Notes: generated from the letters alone by a model not told the origin. DNA of 64,000 nt from Acanthochromis polyacanthus (GCF_021347895.1 NC_067120.1:26645361-26709360); one strand, 5' to 3'; counted from the first letter of the stretch, positions 39,365 through 54,900 are shown. Program-made: numbers and translations.

Positions 39365-41730
39365 TTAACGTGAAGTTCATGTTGACACACAAATTACTTC
39401 TTCAGAATGACTTGATAGTTTTAAAATATGAATGCAAATGATGTTTGAGCTGACTTGGTTAGAAGCAATTGCATGGACAGCATATTAGACCAAACTGTGC
39501 ATTTCAGCTCAGGAACAGCATTTTGAGCACAGACAAATTATCAGGGCTGTATTAACGTGAAGTTCATGTTGACACACAAATTACTTCTTCAGAATGACTT
39601 GAAATGCGATAAATATGAAGGCAAATGATGTTAACATTGATTTTGTTTGAAGGAATCGCATGGACAGCATATTTGACCAAACTGTGCATATGAGCTCAGG
39701 AACAGCATTTGAAGCTGAGAAAAATCATCAGGGCTGTATTTACGTGAAGTTCATGTTGACACACAAATTACGTCTTCAGAATGACTTGAAATGCGAGAAA
39801 AATGAAGTCAAATGATGCTCAAGGTGTTCTGGATAAAAGGGATGCATTTACAGTGTATTTGACCAAACTGTGCATTTCAGCTCAGGAACAGCATTTTGAG
39901 CACAGACAAATTATCAGGGCTGGATTAACGTGAACTTCATGTTGACACACAAATGACTTCTTCAGAATGACTTGAAATGTGATAAATATGAAGGCAAATG
40001 ATGTTTGAGCTGACTTGGTTTGAAGCAATTGCATGGACAGCATATGAGACCAAACTGTGCATTTCAGCTCAGGAACAGCATTTTGAGCACAGACAAATTA
40101 TCAAGGCTGTATTAACGTGAAGTTCATGTTGACACACAAATTACTTATTCAGAATGACTTGAAATGCGATAAATATGAAGGCAAATGATACTAAAAGTGT
40201 TTTTGTTTGAAGTAATTGCATGGACAACATATTTGATCAAACTGTGCATATGAGCTCAGGAACAGCATTTGAAGCTGAGAAAAATCATCAGGCTGCAATC
40301 ACGTGAAGTTCATGTTGACACACAAATTACTTCTTCAGAAAGATTCGAAATGCGATAAATATGAAGGCAAATGATGTCAAAAGTGTTTTTGTTTGAAGGA
40401 ATCGCATGGACAGTATATTTGACCAAACTGTGCATATGAGCTCAGGAACAGCATTTGAAGCTCGGAAAACTCATCAGGGCTGCTTTAAAGTGAAGTTCAT
40501 GTTGATAAAATATTTTTTTCTTCAGAATGACTTGAAATGCGAGAAATATGAAGTCAAATGATGCTCAAGGTCTTCTGGATTGAAGGGATGCATTTACAGT
40601 GTATTTGACCAAACTGTGCATTTCAGCTCACGAACAGCATTTTAACCACAGACAAAGTATCAGGGCTGTATTAACGTGAAGTTCATGTTGACACACAAAT
40701 TACTTCTTCAGAATGACTTGATAGTTTTAAAATATGAATGCAAATGATGTTTGAGCTGACTTGGTTAGAAGCAATTGCATGGACAGCATATTAGACCAAA
40801 CTGTGCATTTCAGCTCAGGAACAGTATTTTGAGCACAGACAAATTATCAGGGCTGTATTAACGTGAAGTTCATGTTGACACACAAATTACTTCTTCAGAA
40901 TGACTTGAAATGCGATAAATATGAAGGCAAATGATGTTAACATTGATTTTGTTTGAAGGAATCGCATGGACAGCATATTTGACCAAACTGTGCATATGAG
41001 CTCAGGAACAGCATTTGAAGCTGAGAAAAATCATCAGGGCTGTATTTACGTGAAGTTCATGTTGACACACAAATTACGTCTTCAGAATGACTTGAAATGC
41101 GAGAAAAATGAAGTCAAATGATGCTCAAGGTGTTCTGGATAAAAGGGATGCATTTACAGTGTATTTGACCAAACTGTGCATTTCAGCTCAGGAACAGCAT
41201 TTTGAGCACAGACAAATTATCAGGGCTGGATTAACGTGAACTTCATGTTGACACACAAATGACTTCTTCAGAATGACTTGAAATGTGATAAATATGAAGG
41301 CAAATGATGTTTGAGCTGACTTGGTTTGAAGCAATTGCATGGACAGCATATGAGACCAAACTGTGCATTTCAGCTCAGGAACAGCATTTTGAGCACAGAC
41401 AAATTATCAGGGCTGTATTAACGTGAAGTTCATGTTGACACACAAATTACTTATTCAGAATGACTTGAAATGCGATAAATATGAAGGCAAATGATACTAA
41501 AAGTGTTTTTGTTTGAAGTAATTGCATGGACAACATATTTGATCAAACTGTGCATATGAGCTCAGGAACAGCATTTGAAGCTGAGAAAAATCATCAGGCT
41601 GCAATCACGTGAAGTTCATGTTGACACACAAATTACTTCTTCAGAAAGATTCGAAATGCGATAAATATGAAGGCAAATGATGTCAAAAGTGTTTTTGTTT
41701 GAAGGAATCGCATGGACAGCATATTTGACC
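39365..41730 (+). repeat. 1306-bp higher-order repeat, one full and one partial copy
   Basis: Seven A monomers at about 39365-40670, repeated from about 40671 to 41730. Anchor pairs 39461/40767 (AGAAGCAATTGCATGG) and 39795/41101 (GAGAAAAATGAAG) both give 1306 bp. The single-copy version of this order is at 7.4-8.8 kb. The corresponding stretch of the first superunit (22860-25480) holds different monomers. Confidence 0.9.
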
Positions 41731-41831
41731 CTACTGTGCATATGAGCTCAGGAACAGCATTTGAAGCTGAGAACACTCATCAAGGCTGCAATCACGTGAA
41801 GTACATGTTGACAAAATATTTTTTTCTTCAG

Positions 41832-44800
41832 AATGACTTGAAATGCGAGAAATATGAAAACAAATGATGTTCAAGGTGTTCTGGATTAAAGGGATGCATT
41901 TACAGTGTATTTGACCAAACTGTGCATATGAGCTCAGGAACAGCATTTGAAGCTGAGAAAAATCATCAGGCTGCAATCACGTGAAGTTCATGTTGACACA
42001 CAAATTACTTCTTCAGAATGACTTGAAATGTGATAAATATGAAGGCAAATGATGTTAAAAGTGTTTTTGTTTGAAGGAATTGCATGGACAGCATATTTGA
42101 CCAAACTGCATATGAGCTCAGGAACAGCATTTGAAGGTCAGAAAAATCATCAGGGCTGCTTTAACGTGAAGTTCATGTTGACACACAAATTACTTCTTCA
42201 GAATGACTTGCAATGTGATAAATATGAAGGCAAATGATGTTAAAAGTGTTTTTGTTTGAAGTAATTGCATGGACAGCATATTTGACCAAACGGTGCATAT
42301 GAGCTCAGTAACAGCATTTGAAGCTGAGAAAAATCATCAGGACTGCAATCACGTGAAGTTCATGTTGACAAAATATTTTTTTCTTCAGAATGACTTGAAA
42401 TGCGAAAAATATGAAGGCAAATGATGTTAACAGTGATTTTGTTTGAAGGAATCGCATGGACAGCATATTTGACCAAACTGTGCATATGAGCTCAGGAACA
42501 GCATTTGAAGCTGAGAAAAATCATGAGGGCTGCTTTAACGTGACGTTCATGTTGACACATTAATTACTTTTTCAGAATGACTTGATAGTTTTAAAATATA
42601 AAGGCAAATGATGTTTGAGTTGACTTGGTTTGAAGTAATTGCATGGACAGCATATTTGACCAAACGGTGCATATGAGCTCAGTAACAGCATTTGAAGCTG
42701 AGAAAAATCATCAGGACTGCAATCACGTGAAGTTCATGTTGACACACAAATTACTTCTTCAAAATGACTTCAAATGCGATAAATATGAAGGCAAATGAAA
42801 TTACTTCTTCAAAATGACTTCAAATGCGATAAATATGAAGGCAAATGATGTTCAAGGTGTTCTGGTTTGATGGGATGCATTGACAGCATATTTGACCAAA
42901 CTGTGCATTTCAGCTCAGGAACAGCATTTTGAGCACAGACAAATTATCAGGGCTGTATTAACGTGAAGTTCATGTTGACACACAAATTACTTCTTCAGAA
43001 TGACTTGAAATGTGATAAATATGAATGCAAATGATGTTAAAAGTGTTTTTGTTTGAAGGAATTGCATGGACAGCATATTTGACCAAACTGTGCATATGAG
43101 CTCAGGAACAGCATTTGAAGCTGAGAAAAATCATCAGGGCTGGATTAAAGTGAAGTTCATGTTGACAAAATATTTTTTTCTTCAGAATGACTTGAAATGC
43201 GAGAAATATGAAGTCAAATGATGCTCAAGGTGTTCTGGATTGAAGGGATGCATTTACAGTGTATTTGACCAAACTGTGCATTTCAGCTCAGGAACAGCAT
43301 TTTAAGGACAGACAAATTATCAGGGATGTATTAACGTGAAGTTCATGTTGACACACAAATTACTTCTTCAGAATGACTTCAAATGCGATAAATATGAAGG
43401 CAAATGATGTTCAAGGTGTTCTGGTTTGACGGGATGCATTGACAGTGTATTTGACCAAACTGTGCATTTCAGCTCAGGAACAGCATTTTAAGGACAGACA
43501 AATTATCAGGGCTGGATTAACGTGAAGTTCATGTTGACACACAAATTACTTCTTCAGAATGACTTGAAATGCGATAAATATGAAGGCAAATGATGTTCAA
43601 GGTGTTCTGGTTTGAAGGAATTGCATATTTCAGCAAACTGTGCATTTAAGCCCAGGACCAGCATTTGAAGCTGAGAAAAATCATCAGGGTTGCATTAACG
43701 TGAAGTTCATGTTGACACACAACGATTTTCTTCAGATTGACTTGAAATGTGATAAATATGAAGATGTTTAAGGTGTTCTGGTTTAAAGGAATGCATGGAG
43801 AATACATTTGACCAAACTGAGAATTTCAGCTCAGGAACAGCATTTGAAGCTGAGAAAACTCATCAGGGCTGTATAAACATGAAGTTCATGTTGACACACA
43901 ACTTTCTTCTTCAGAAAGATTTGAAATGCGATAAATATGAAGGCAAATGATGTCAAAAGTTTTTTTGTTTGAAGTAATTGCATGGACAGCATATTTGACC
44001 AAACTGTGCATATGAGCTCAGGAACAGCATTTGAAGCTCAGAAAACTCATCAGGGCTGCAATCACGTGAAGTACATGTTGACAAAATATTTTTTTCTTCA
44101 GAATGACTTGAAATGCGAGAAATATGAAGTCAAATGATGTTCAAGGTGTTCTGGTTTGAAGGGATGCATTTACAGTGCATTTGACCAAACTGTGCTTTTC
44201 AGCTCAGGAACAGCATTTTAAGCACAGACAAATTATCAGGGCTGTATTAACGTGAAGCTCATGTTGACACACAAATTACTTCTTCAGAATGACTTCAAAT
44301 GCAATAGATATGAATGCAAATGATGTTCAAGGTGTTCTGGTTTGACGGGATGCATTTACAGTGTATTTGACCAAACTGTGCATTTCAGCTCACGAACAGC
44401 ATTTTAACCACAGACAAAGTATCAGGGCTGTATTAACGTGAAGCTCATGTTGACACACAAATTACTTCTTCAGAATGACTTCAAATGCAATAGATATGAA
44501 TGCAAATGATGTTCAAGGTGTTCTGGTTTGACGGGATGCATTTACAGTGTATTTGACCAAACTGTGCATTTCAGCTCACGAACAGCATTTTAACCACAGA
44601 CAAAGTATCAGGGCTGTATTAACGTGAAGCTCATGTTGACACACAAATTACTTCTTCAGAATGACTTGATAGTTTTAAAATATGAAGGCAAATGATGTTT
44701 GAGCTGACTTGGTTTGAAGGAAGTGCATGGACAGCATATTTGACCAAACTGTGCATTTCAGCTCAGGAACAGCATTTTGAGCACAGACAAACTATCAGGG

Positions 44801-47800
44801 CTGGATTAACGTGAACTTCATGTTGACACACAAATTCCTTCTTCAGAATGACTTGAAATGTGATAAATATGAAGGCAAATGATGTTTGAGCTGACTTGGT
44901 TTGAAGGAATTGCATGGACAGCATGTTTGACCAAAGTTTGCATTTCAGCTCAGGAACAGCATTTTGAGCACAGACAAATTATCAGGGCTGGATTAACGTG
45001 AAGTTCATGTTGACACACAAATTACTTCTTCAGAATGACTTGAAATGCGATAAATACGAAGTCAAATGATGTTCAAGGTGTTCTGGTTTGAAGGGATACA
45101 TTTACAGTGTATTTGACCAAACTGTGCATTTCAGCTCAGGAACAACATTTTAAGGACAGACAAATTATCAGGGCTGTATTAACGTGAAGTTCATGTTGAC
45201 ACACAAATTACTTCTTCAGAATGACTTGAAATGCGATAAATATGAAGGCAAATGATGTTCAAGGTGTTCTGGTTTGAAGGAATGCATATACATTATGTTT
45301 GACCAAACTGTGCACCAGGACCAGCATTTGAAGCTCAGAAAAAACATCAGGGCTGTATAAACGTGAAGTTCATGTTGACAAAATATTTTTTTCTTCAGAA
45401 TGACTTGAAATGCGAGAAATACGAAGTCAAATGATGTTCAAGGTGTTCTGGTTTGAAGGGATACATTTACAGTGTATTTGACCAAACTGTGCATTTTAGC
45501 TCAGGAACAACGTTTTAAGGACAGACAAATTATCTGGGCTGTATTAACGTGAAGTTCATGTTGACACACAAATTACTTCTTCAGAATGACTTGAAATGCG
45601 AAAAATATGAAGGCAAATGATGTTAACAGTGATTTTGTTTGAAGGAATCGCATGGACAGCATATTTGACCAAACTGTGCATATGAGCTCAGGAACAGCAT
45701 TTGAAGCTGAGAAAAATCATCAGGGCTGGATTAACGTGAAGTTCATGTTGACACACAAATTACTTCTTCAGAATGACTTGAAATGCGATAAATATGAAGG
45801 CAAATGATGTTCAAGGTGTTCTGGTTTGAAAGAATTGCATATTTCAGCAAACTGTGCATTTAAGCCCAGGACCAGCATTTGAAGCTGAGAAAAATCATCA
45901 GGGTTGCATTAACGTGAAGTTCATGTTGACACACAACGATTTTCTTCAGATTGACTTGAAATGTGATAAATATGAAGATGTTTAAGGTGTTCTGGTTTAA
46001 AGGAATGCATGGAAAATACATTTGACCAAACTGAGAATTTCAGCTCAGGAACAGCATTTGAAGCTGAGAAAACTCATCAGGGCTGTATAAACATGAAGTT
46101 CATGTTGACACACAACTTTCTTCTTCAGAAAGATTTGAAATGCGATAAATATGAAGGCAAATGATGTCAAAAGTGTTTTTGTTTGAAGTAATTGCATGGA
46201 CAGCATATTTGACCAAACTGTGCATATGAGCTCAGGAACAGCATTTGAAGCTCAGAAAACTCATCAGGGCTGGATTAACGTGAAGTTCATGTTGACACAC
46301 AAATTACTTCTTCAGAATGACTTGAAATGCAATAAATATGAAGGCAAATGATGTTCAAGGTGTTCTGGTTTGAAGGAATGCATATACATTATATTTGACC
46401 AAACTGTGCACCAGGACCAGCATTTGAAGCTCAGAACAAACATCAGGGCTGTATAAACGTGAAGTTCATGTTGACAAAATATTTTTTTCTTCAGAATGAC
46501 TTGAAATGCGAGAAATATGAAGTCAAATGATGCTCAAGGTGTTCTGGATTGAAGGGATGCATTTACAGTGTATTTGACCAAACTGTGCATTTCAGCTCAG
46601 GAACAGCATTGTAAGCACAGACAAAGTATCAGGGCTGTATTAAGGTCAAGTTCATGTTGACACACAAATTACTTCTTCAGAATGACTTGATAGTTTTAAA
46701 ATATGAATGCAATTGATGTTTGAGCTGACTTGGTTAGAAGGAATTGCATGGACAGCATATTTGACCAAACTGTGCATTTCAGCTCAGGAACAGCATTTTA
46801 AGGACAGACAAATTATCAGGGCTGTATTAACGTGAAGTTCATGTTGACACACAAATTACTTCTTCAGAATGACTTGATAGTTTTAAAATATGAATGCAAA
46901 TGATGTTTGAGCTGACTTGGTTAGAAAGAATTGCATGGACAGCATATTAGACCAAACTGTGCATTTCAGCTCAGGAACAGCATTTTGAGCACAGACAAAT
47001 TATCAGTGCTGGATTAACGTGAACTTCATGTTGACACACAAATGACTTCTTCAGAATGACTTGAAATGTGATAAATATGAAGGCAAATGATGTTTGAGCT
47101 GACTTGGTTTGAAGGAATTGCATGGACAGCATATTTGACAAAAACTGTGCATTTCAGCTCAGGAACAGCATTTTGAGCACAGACAAATTATCAGGGCTGT
47201 ATTAACGTGAAGTTCATGTTGACACACAAATAACTTCTTCAGAATGACTTGAAATGCGATAAATATGAAGTCAAATGATGTTCAGTGTGTTCTGGTTTGA
47301 AGCGATGCATTTACAGTGTATTTGACCAAACTGTGCATATGAGCTCAGGAACAGCATTTGAAGCTGAGAAAAATCATCAGGCTGCAATCACGTGAAGTTC
47401 ATGTTGACACACAAATTACTTCTTCAGAATGACTTGAAATGTGATAAATATGAAGGCAAATGATGTTAAAAGTGTTTTTGTTTGAAGGAATTGCATGGAC
47501 AGCATATTTGACTAAACTGTGCATATGAGCTCAGGAACAGCATTTTAAGCACAGACAAAATATCAGGGCTGTATTAACGTGAAGTTCATGTTGACACACA
47601 AATTACTTCTTCAGAATGACTTGAAATGTGATAAATATGAAGGCAAATGATGTTAAAAGTGTTTTTGTTTGAAGGAATTGCATGGACAGCATATTTGACC
47701 AAACTGTGCATATGAGCTCAGGAACACCATTTGAAGCTGAGAAAAATCATCAGGGCTGCTTTAACGTGAAGTTCATGTTGACACACAAATTACGTTTTCA

Positions 47801-48750
47801 GAATGACTTGATAGTTTTAAAATATAAAGGCAAATGATGTTTGAGTTGACTTGGTTTGAAGTAATTCCATGGACAGCATATTTGACCAAACGGTGCATAT
47901 GAGCTCAGTAACAGCATTTGAAGGTCAGAAAAATCATCAGGGCTATTTTAACGTGAAGTTCATGTTGATACACAAATTACTTCTTCAAAATGACTTGAAA
48001 TGCGATAGATATGACGTCAAATGATGTTCAAGGTGTTCTGGTTTGACGGGATGCATTTACAGTGTATTTGACCAAACTGTGCATTTCAGCTCACGAACAG
48101 CATTTTAACCACAGACAAAGTATCAGGGCTGTATTAACGTGAAGCTCATGTTGACACACAAATTACTTCTTCAGAATGACTTCAAATGCAATAGATATGA
48201 ATGCAAATGATGTTCAAGGTGTTCTGGTTTGACGGGATGCATTTACAGTGTATTTGACCAAACTGTGCATTTCAGCTCACGACCAGCATTTTAACCACAG
48301 ACAAAGTATCAGGGCTGTATTAACGTGAAGCTCATGTTGACACACAAATTACTTCTTCAGAATGACTTGATAGTTTTAAAATATGAAGGCAAATGATGTT
48401 TGAGCTGACTTGGTTTGAAGGAAGTGCATGGACAGCATATTTGACCAAACTGTGCATTTCAGCTCAGGAACAGCATTTTGAGTACAGACAAACTATCAGG
48501 GCTGGATTAACGTGAACTTCATGTTGACACACAAATTCCTTCTTCAGAATGACTTGAAATGTGATAAATATGAAGGCAAATGATGTTTGAGCTGACTTGG
48601 TTTGAAGGAATTGCATGGACAGCATGTTTGACCAAAGCTTGCATTTCAGCTCAGGAACAGCATTTTGAGCACAGACAAATTATCAGGGCTGGATTAACGT
48701 GAAGTTCATGTTGACACACAAATTACTTCTTCAGAATGACTTGAAATGCG
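41832..48750 (+). repeat. 6.9-kb block, copy 2 (pair with 25480-32398)
   Basis: The second copy of the 6.9-kb segment, in constant register at 16352 bp for its full length. It includes the third 50-bp duplication and the short-form GTGCACCAGGACC monomers near 45312 and 46406. Local differences such as GACCAGCATTTTAACC near 48280 (GAACAGC in copy 1) show the copies have begun to diverge. Confidence 0.9.
42748..42847 (+). repeat. 50-bp intra-monomer tandem duplication, copy 3
   Basis: The same 50-bp double occurs at 42748-42797 and 42798-42847, exactly 16352 bp after copy 2. It is a useful marker for the superunit register. Confidence 0.92.
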
Positions 48751-51700
48751 ATAAATACGAAGTCAAATGATGTTCAAGGTGTTCTGGTTTGAAGGGATAC
48801 ATTTACAGTGTATTTGACCAAACTGTGCATTTCAGCTCAGGAACAACATTTTAAGGACAGACAAATTATCAGGGCTGTATTAACGTGAAGTTCATGTTGA
48901 CACACAAATTACTTCTTCAGAATGACTTGAAATGCGAAAAATATGAAGGCAAATGATGTTAACAGTGATTTTGTTTGAAGGAATCGCATGGACAGCATAT
49001 TTGACCAAACTGTGCATATGAGCTCAGGAACAGCATTTGAAGCTGAGAAAAATCATCAGGGCTGCTTTAACGTGAAGTTCATGTTGACACACAAATTACT
49101 TCTTCAGAATGACTTGAAATGCGATAAATATGAAGGCAAATGATGTTCAAGGTGTTCTGGTTTGAAAGAATTGCATATTTCAGCAAACTGTGCATTTAAG
49201 CCCAGGACCAGCATTTGAAGCTGAGAAAAATCATCAGGGTTGCATTAACGTGAAGTTCATGTTGACACACAACGATTTTCTTCAGATTGACTTGAAATGT
49301 GATAAATATGAAGATGTTTAAGGTGTTCTGGTTTAAAGGAATGCATGGAAAATACATTTGACCAAACTGAGAATTTCAGCTCAGGAACAGCATTTGAAGC
49401 TGAGAAAACTCATCAGGGCTGTATAAACATGAAGTTCATGTTGACACACAACTTTCTTCTTCAGAAAGATTTGAAATGCGATAAATATGAAGGCAAATGA
49501 TGTCAAAACTGTTTTTGTTTGAAGTAATTGCATGGACAGCATATTTGACCAAACTGTGCATATGAGCTCAGGAACAGCATTTGAAGCTCAGAAAACTCAT
49601 CAGGGCTGCAATCACGTGAAGTACATGTTGACAAAATATTTTTTTCTTCAGAATGACTTGAAATGCGAGAAATATGAAGTCAAATGATGTTCAAGGTGTT
49701 CTGGTTTGAAGGGATGCATTTACAGTGCATTTGACCAAACTGTGCTTTTCAGCTCAGGAACAGCATTTTAAGCACAGACAAATTATCAGGGCTGTATTAA
49801 CGTGAAGCTCATGTTGACACACAAATTACTTCTTCAGAATGACTTCAAATGCGATAGATATGAATGCAAATGATGTTCAAGGTGTTCTGGTTTGACGGGA
49901 TGCATTTACAGTGTATTTGACCAAACTGTGCATTTCAGCTCACGAACAGCATTTTAAGGACAGACAAAGTATCAGGGCTGTATTAACGTGAAGCTCATGT
50001 TGACACACAAATTACTTCTTCAGAATGACTTGAAATGTGATAAATATGACGGCAAATGATGTTTGAGCTGACTTGGTTTGAAGGAAGTGCATGGACAGCA
50101 TATTTGACCAAAGTTTGCATTTCAGCTCAGGAACAGCATTTTGAGCACAGACAAATTATCAGGGCTGGATTAACGTGAAGTTCATGTTGACACACAAATT
50201 CCTTCTTCAGAATGACTTGAAATGTGATAAATATGACGGCAAATGATGTTTGAGCTGACTTGGTTTGAAGGAATTGCATGGACAGCATATTTGACCAAAG
50301 TTTGCATTTCAGCTCAGGAACAGCATTTTGAGCACAGACAAATTATCAGGGCTGGATTAACGTGAAGTTCATGTTGACACACAAATTACTTCTTCAGAAT
50401 GACTTGAAATGCGATAAATATGAAGGCAAATGATGTTCAAGGTGTTCTGGTTTGAAGGAATGCATATACATTATATTTGACCAAACTGTGCACCAGGACC
50501 AGCATTTGAAGCTCAGAAAAAACATCAGGGCTGTATAAACGTGAAGTTCATGTTGACAAAATATTTTTTTCTTCAGAATGACTTGAAATGCGAGAAATAT
50601 GAAGTCAAATGATGCTCAAGGTGTTCTGGATTGAAGGGATGCATTTACAGTGTATTTGACCAAACTGTGCATTTCAGCTCAGGAACAGCATTGTAAGCAC
50701 AGACAAAGTATCAGGGCTGTATTAAGGTCAAGTTCATGTTGACACACAAATTACTTCTTCAGAATGACTTGATAGTTTTAAAATATGAATGCAATTGATG
50801 TTTCAGCTGACTTGGTTAGAAGGAATTGCATGGACAGCATATTTGACCAAACTGTGCATTTCAGCTCAGGAACAGCATTTTAAGGACAGACAAATTATCA
50901 GGGCTGTATTAACGTGAAGTTCATGTTGACACACAAACTACTTCTTCAGAATGACTTGATAGTTTTAAAATATGAATGCAAATGATGTTTGAGCTGACTT
51001 GGTTAGAAAGAATTGCATGGACAGCATATTAGACCAAACTGTGCATTTCAGCTCAGGAACAGCATTTTGAGCACAGACAAATTATCAGGGCTGGATTAAC
51101 GTGAACTTCATGTTGACACACAAATGACTTCTTCAGAATGACTTGAAATGTGATAAATATGAAGGCAAATGATGTTTGAGCTGACTTGGTTTGAAGGAAT
51201 TGCATGGACAGCATATTAGACCAAACTGTGCATTTCAGCTCAGGAACAGCATTTTGAGCACAGACAAATTATCAGGGCTGGATTAACGTGAACTTCATGT
51301 TGACACACAAATAACTTCTTCAGAATGACTTGAAATGCGATAAATATGAAGTCAAATGATGTTCAGTGTGTTCTGGTTTGAAGCGATGCATTTACAGTGT
51401 ATTTGACCAAACTGTGCATATGAGCTCAGGAACAGCATTTGAAGCTGAGAAAAATCATCAGGCTGCAATCACGTGAAGTTCATGTTGACACACAAATTAC
51501 TTCTTCAGAATGACTTGAAATGTGATAAATATGAAGGCAAATGATGTTAAAAGTGTTTTTGTTTGAAGGAATTGCATGGACAGCATATTTGACCAAACTG
51601 TGCATATGAGCTCAGGAACACCATTTGAAGCTGAGAAAAATCATCAGGGCTGCTTTAACGTGAAGTTCATGTTGACACACAAATTACGTTTTCAGAATGA

Positions 51701-51960
51701 CTTGATAGTTTTAAAATATAAAGGCAAATGATGTTTGAGTTGACTTGGTTTGAAGTAATTCCATGGACAGCATATTTGACCAAACGGTGCATATGAGCTC
51801 AGTAACAGCATTTGAAGGTCAGAAAAATCATCAGGGCTATTTTAACGTGAAGTTCATGTTGATACACAAATTACTTCTTCAAAATGACTTGAAATGCGAT
51901 AGATATGACGTCAAATGATGTTCAAGGTGTTCTGGTTTGACGGGATGCATTGACAGTGTA
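48751..51960 (+). repeat. Subfamily A mosaic, shortened re-copy of about 45.0-48.05 kb
   Basis: The order of monomer variants follows 45.0-48.05 kb with changes. The GCGAAAAATATG / GTTAACAGTG monomer lies at 45598 and 48936 (3338 bp apart), the GATAGATATGACGTC monomer at 48005 and 51899 (about 3894 bp apart). Changing offsets show gain and loss of whole monomers inside the copied segment. No non-satellite sequence was seen. Confidence 0.75.
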
Positions 51961-54900
51961 TTTGACCAAACTGTGCATTTCAGCTCAGGAACAGCATTTT
52001 AAGGACAGACAAATTATCAGGGCTGTATTAACGTGAAGTTCATGTTGACACACAAATTACTTCTTCAGAATGACTTGAAATGTCATAAATATGAAGGCAA
52101 ATGATGTTAAAAGTGTTTTTGTTTGAAGGAATTGCATGGACAGCATATTTGACCAAACTGTGCATATGAGCTCAGGAACACCATTTGAAGCTGAGAAAAA
52201 TCATCAGGGCTGCTTTAACGTGAAGTTCATGTTGACACACAAATTACTTTTTCAGAATGACTTGATAGTTTTAAAATATAAAGGCAAATGATGTTTGAGT
52301 TGACTTGGTTTGAAGTACTTGCATGGACAGCATATTTGACCAAACGGTGCATATGAGCTCAGTAACAGCATTTGAAGGTCAGAAAAATCATCAGGGCTAT
52401 TTTAACGTGATGTTCATGTTGATACACAAATTACTTCTTCAAAATGACTTGAAATGCGATAAATATGAAGTCAAATGATGCTCAAGGTGTTCTGGATTGA
52501 AGGGATGCATTTACAGTGTATTTGACCAAACTGTGCATTTCAGCTCACGAACAGCATTTTAACCACAGACAAAGTATTAGGGCTGTATTAACGTGAAGTT
52601 CATGTTGACACACAAATTACTTCTTCAGAATGACTTGAAATGCGATAAATATGAAGGCAAATGATGTCAAAAGTGTTTTTGTTTGAAGGAATCGCATGGA
52701 CAGCATATTTGATCAAACTGTGCATATGAGCTCAGGAACAGCATTTGAAGCTGAGAAAAATCATGAGGGCTGCAATCACGTGAAGTTCATGTTGACAAAA
52801 TATTTTTTTCTTCAGAATGACTTGAAATGCGAGAAATATGAAAACAAATGATGTTCAAGGTGTTCTGGTTTGAAGGGATGCATTTACAGTGCATTTGACC
52901 AAACTGTGCTTTTCAGCTCAGGAACAGCATTTTAAGCACAGACAAATTATCAGGGCTGTATTAACGTGAAGTTCATGTTGACACACAAATTACTTCTTCA
53001 GAATGACTTCAAATGTGATAGATATGAATGCAAATGATGTTCAAGGTGTTCTGGTTTGAAGGACTGCATATACATTATATTTGACCAAACTGTGCACCAG
53101 GACCAGCATTTGAAGCTCAGAAAAAACATCAAGGCTGTATAAACGTGAAGTTCATGTTGACAAAATATTTTTTTCTTCAGAATGACTTGAAATGCGATAA
53201 ATATGAAGGCAAATGATGTTAAAAGTATTTTTGTTTGAAGGAATTGCATGGACAGCATATTTGACCAAACTGTGCATTTCAGCTCACGAACAGCATTTAA
53301 ACCAGTAAAGTATCAGGGCTGTATTAACGTGAAGTTCATGTTGACACACAAATTACTTCTTCAGAATGACTTGAAATGCGATAAATATGAAGGCAAATGA
53401 TGATAAAAGTGTTTTTGTTTGAAGTAATTGCTTGGACAACATATTTGATCAAACTGTGCATATGAGCTCAGGAACAGCATTTGAAGCTGAGAAAAATCAT
53501 CAGGGCTGCTTTAAGGTGAAGTTCATGTTGACACACTAATTACTTTTTCAGAATGACTTGATAGTTTTAAAATATAAAGGCAAATGATGTTTGAGTTGAC
53601 TTGGTTTGAAGGAATTGCATGGACAGCATATTTGACCAAACTGTGCATTTCAGCTCACGAACAGCATTTTAACCACAGACAAAGGATCAGGGCTGTATTA
53701 ACGTGAAGTTCATGTTGACACACAAATTACTTCTTCAGAATGACTTGAAATGTGATAAATATGAATGCAAATGATGTTCAAGGTGTTCTGGTTTGACGGG
53801 ATGCATATACATTGTATTTGACCAAACTGTGCACCAGGACCAGTATTTGAAGCTCAGAGAAAACATCAGGGATGTATAAACGTGAAGTTCATGTTGACAA
53901 AATATTTTTTTCTTCAGAATGACTTGAAATGCGAGAAATACGAAGTCAAATGATGTTCAAGGTGTTCTGGTTTAAAGGGATACATTTACAGTGTATTTGA
54001 CCAAACTGTGCATTTCAGCTCAGGAACAACATTTTAAGGACAGACAAATTATCTGGGCTGTATTAACGTGAAGTTCATGTTGACACACAAATTACTTCTT
54101 CAGAATGACTTGAAATGAAATAAATATGAAGGCAAATGATGTTTAAGGTGTTCTGGTTTGAAGGAATTGCATATTTCAGCAAACTGTGCATTTCAGCTCA
54201 GGACCAGCATTTGAAGCTCAGAAAAATCATCAGGGCTGCTTTAAAGTGAAGTTCATGTTGACACACAACTTTGTTCTTCAGATTGACTTGAAATGTGAAA
54301 AATATGAAGATGTTTAAGGTGTTCTGGTTTATAAAGGAATGCATGGAGAATACATTTGACCAAACTGAGAATTTCAGCTCAGGAACAGCATTTGAAGCTG
54401 AGAAAAATCATCAGGGCTGCTTTAACGTGAAGTTCATGTTGACACACAAATTACTTTTTCAGAATGACTTGAAATGCTAGAAATATGAAGGCAAATGATG
54501 TTCAAGGTGTTCTGGTTTGACGGGATACATTTACAGTGTATTTGACCAAACTGTGCATTTCAGCTCAGGAACAGCATTGTAAGCACAGACAAATTATCAG
54601 GGCTGTATTAACGTGAAGTTCATGTTGACACACAAATTACTTCTTCAGAATGACTTGAAATGTGATAAATATGAAGGCAAATGATGTTAAAAGTGTTTTT
54701 GTTTGAAGGAATTGCATGGAAAGCATATTTGACCAAACTGTGCATATGAGCTCAGGAACAGCATTTGAAGCTTGGAAAACTCATCAGGGCTGCTTTAAAG
54801 TGAAGTTCATGTTGACAAAATATTTTTTTCTTCAGAATGACTTGAAATGCGATAAATATGAAGGCAAATGATGTTCAAGGTGTTCTGGTTTGAAGGAATG

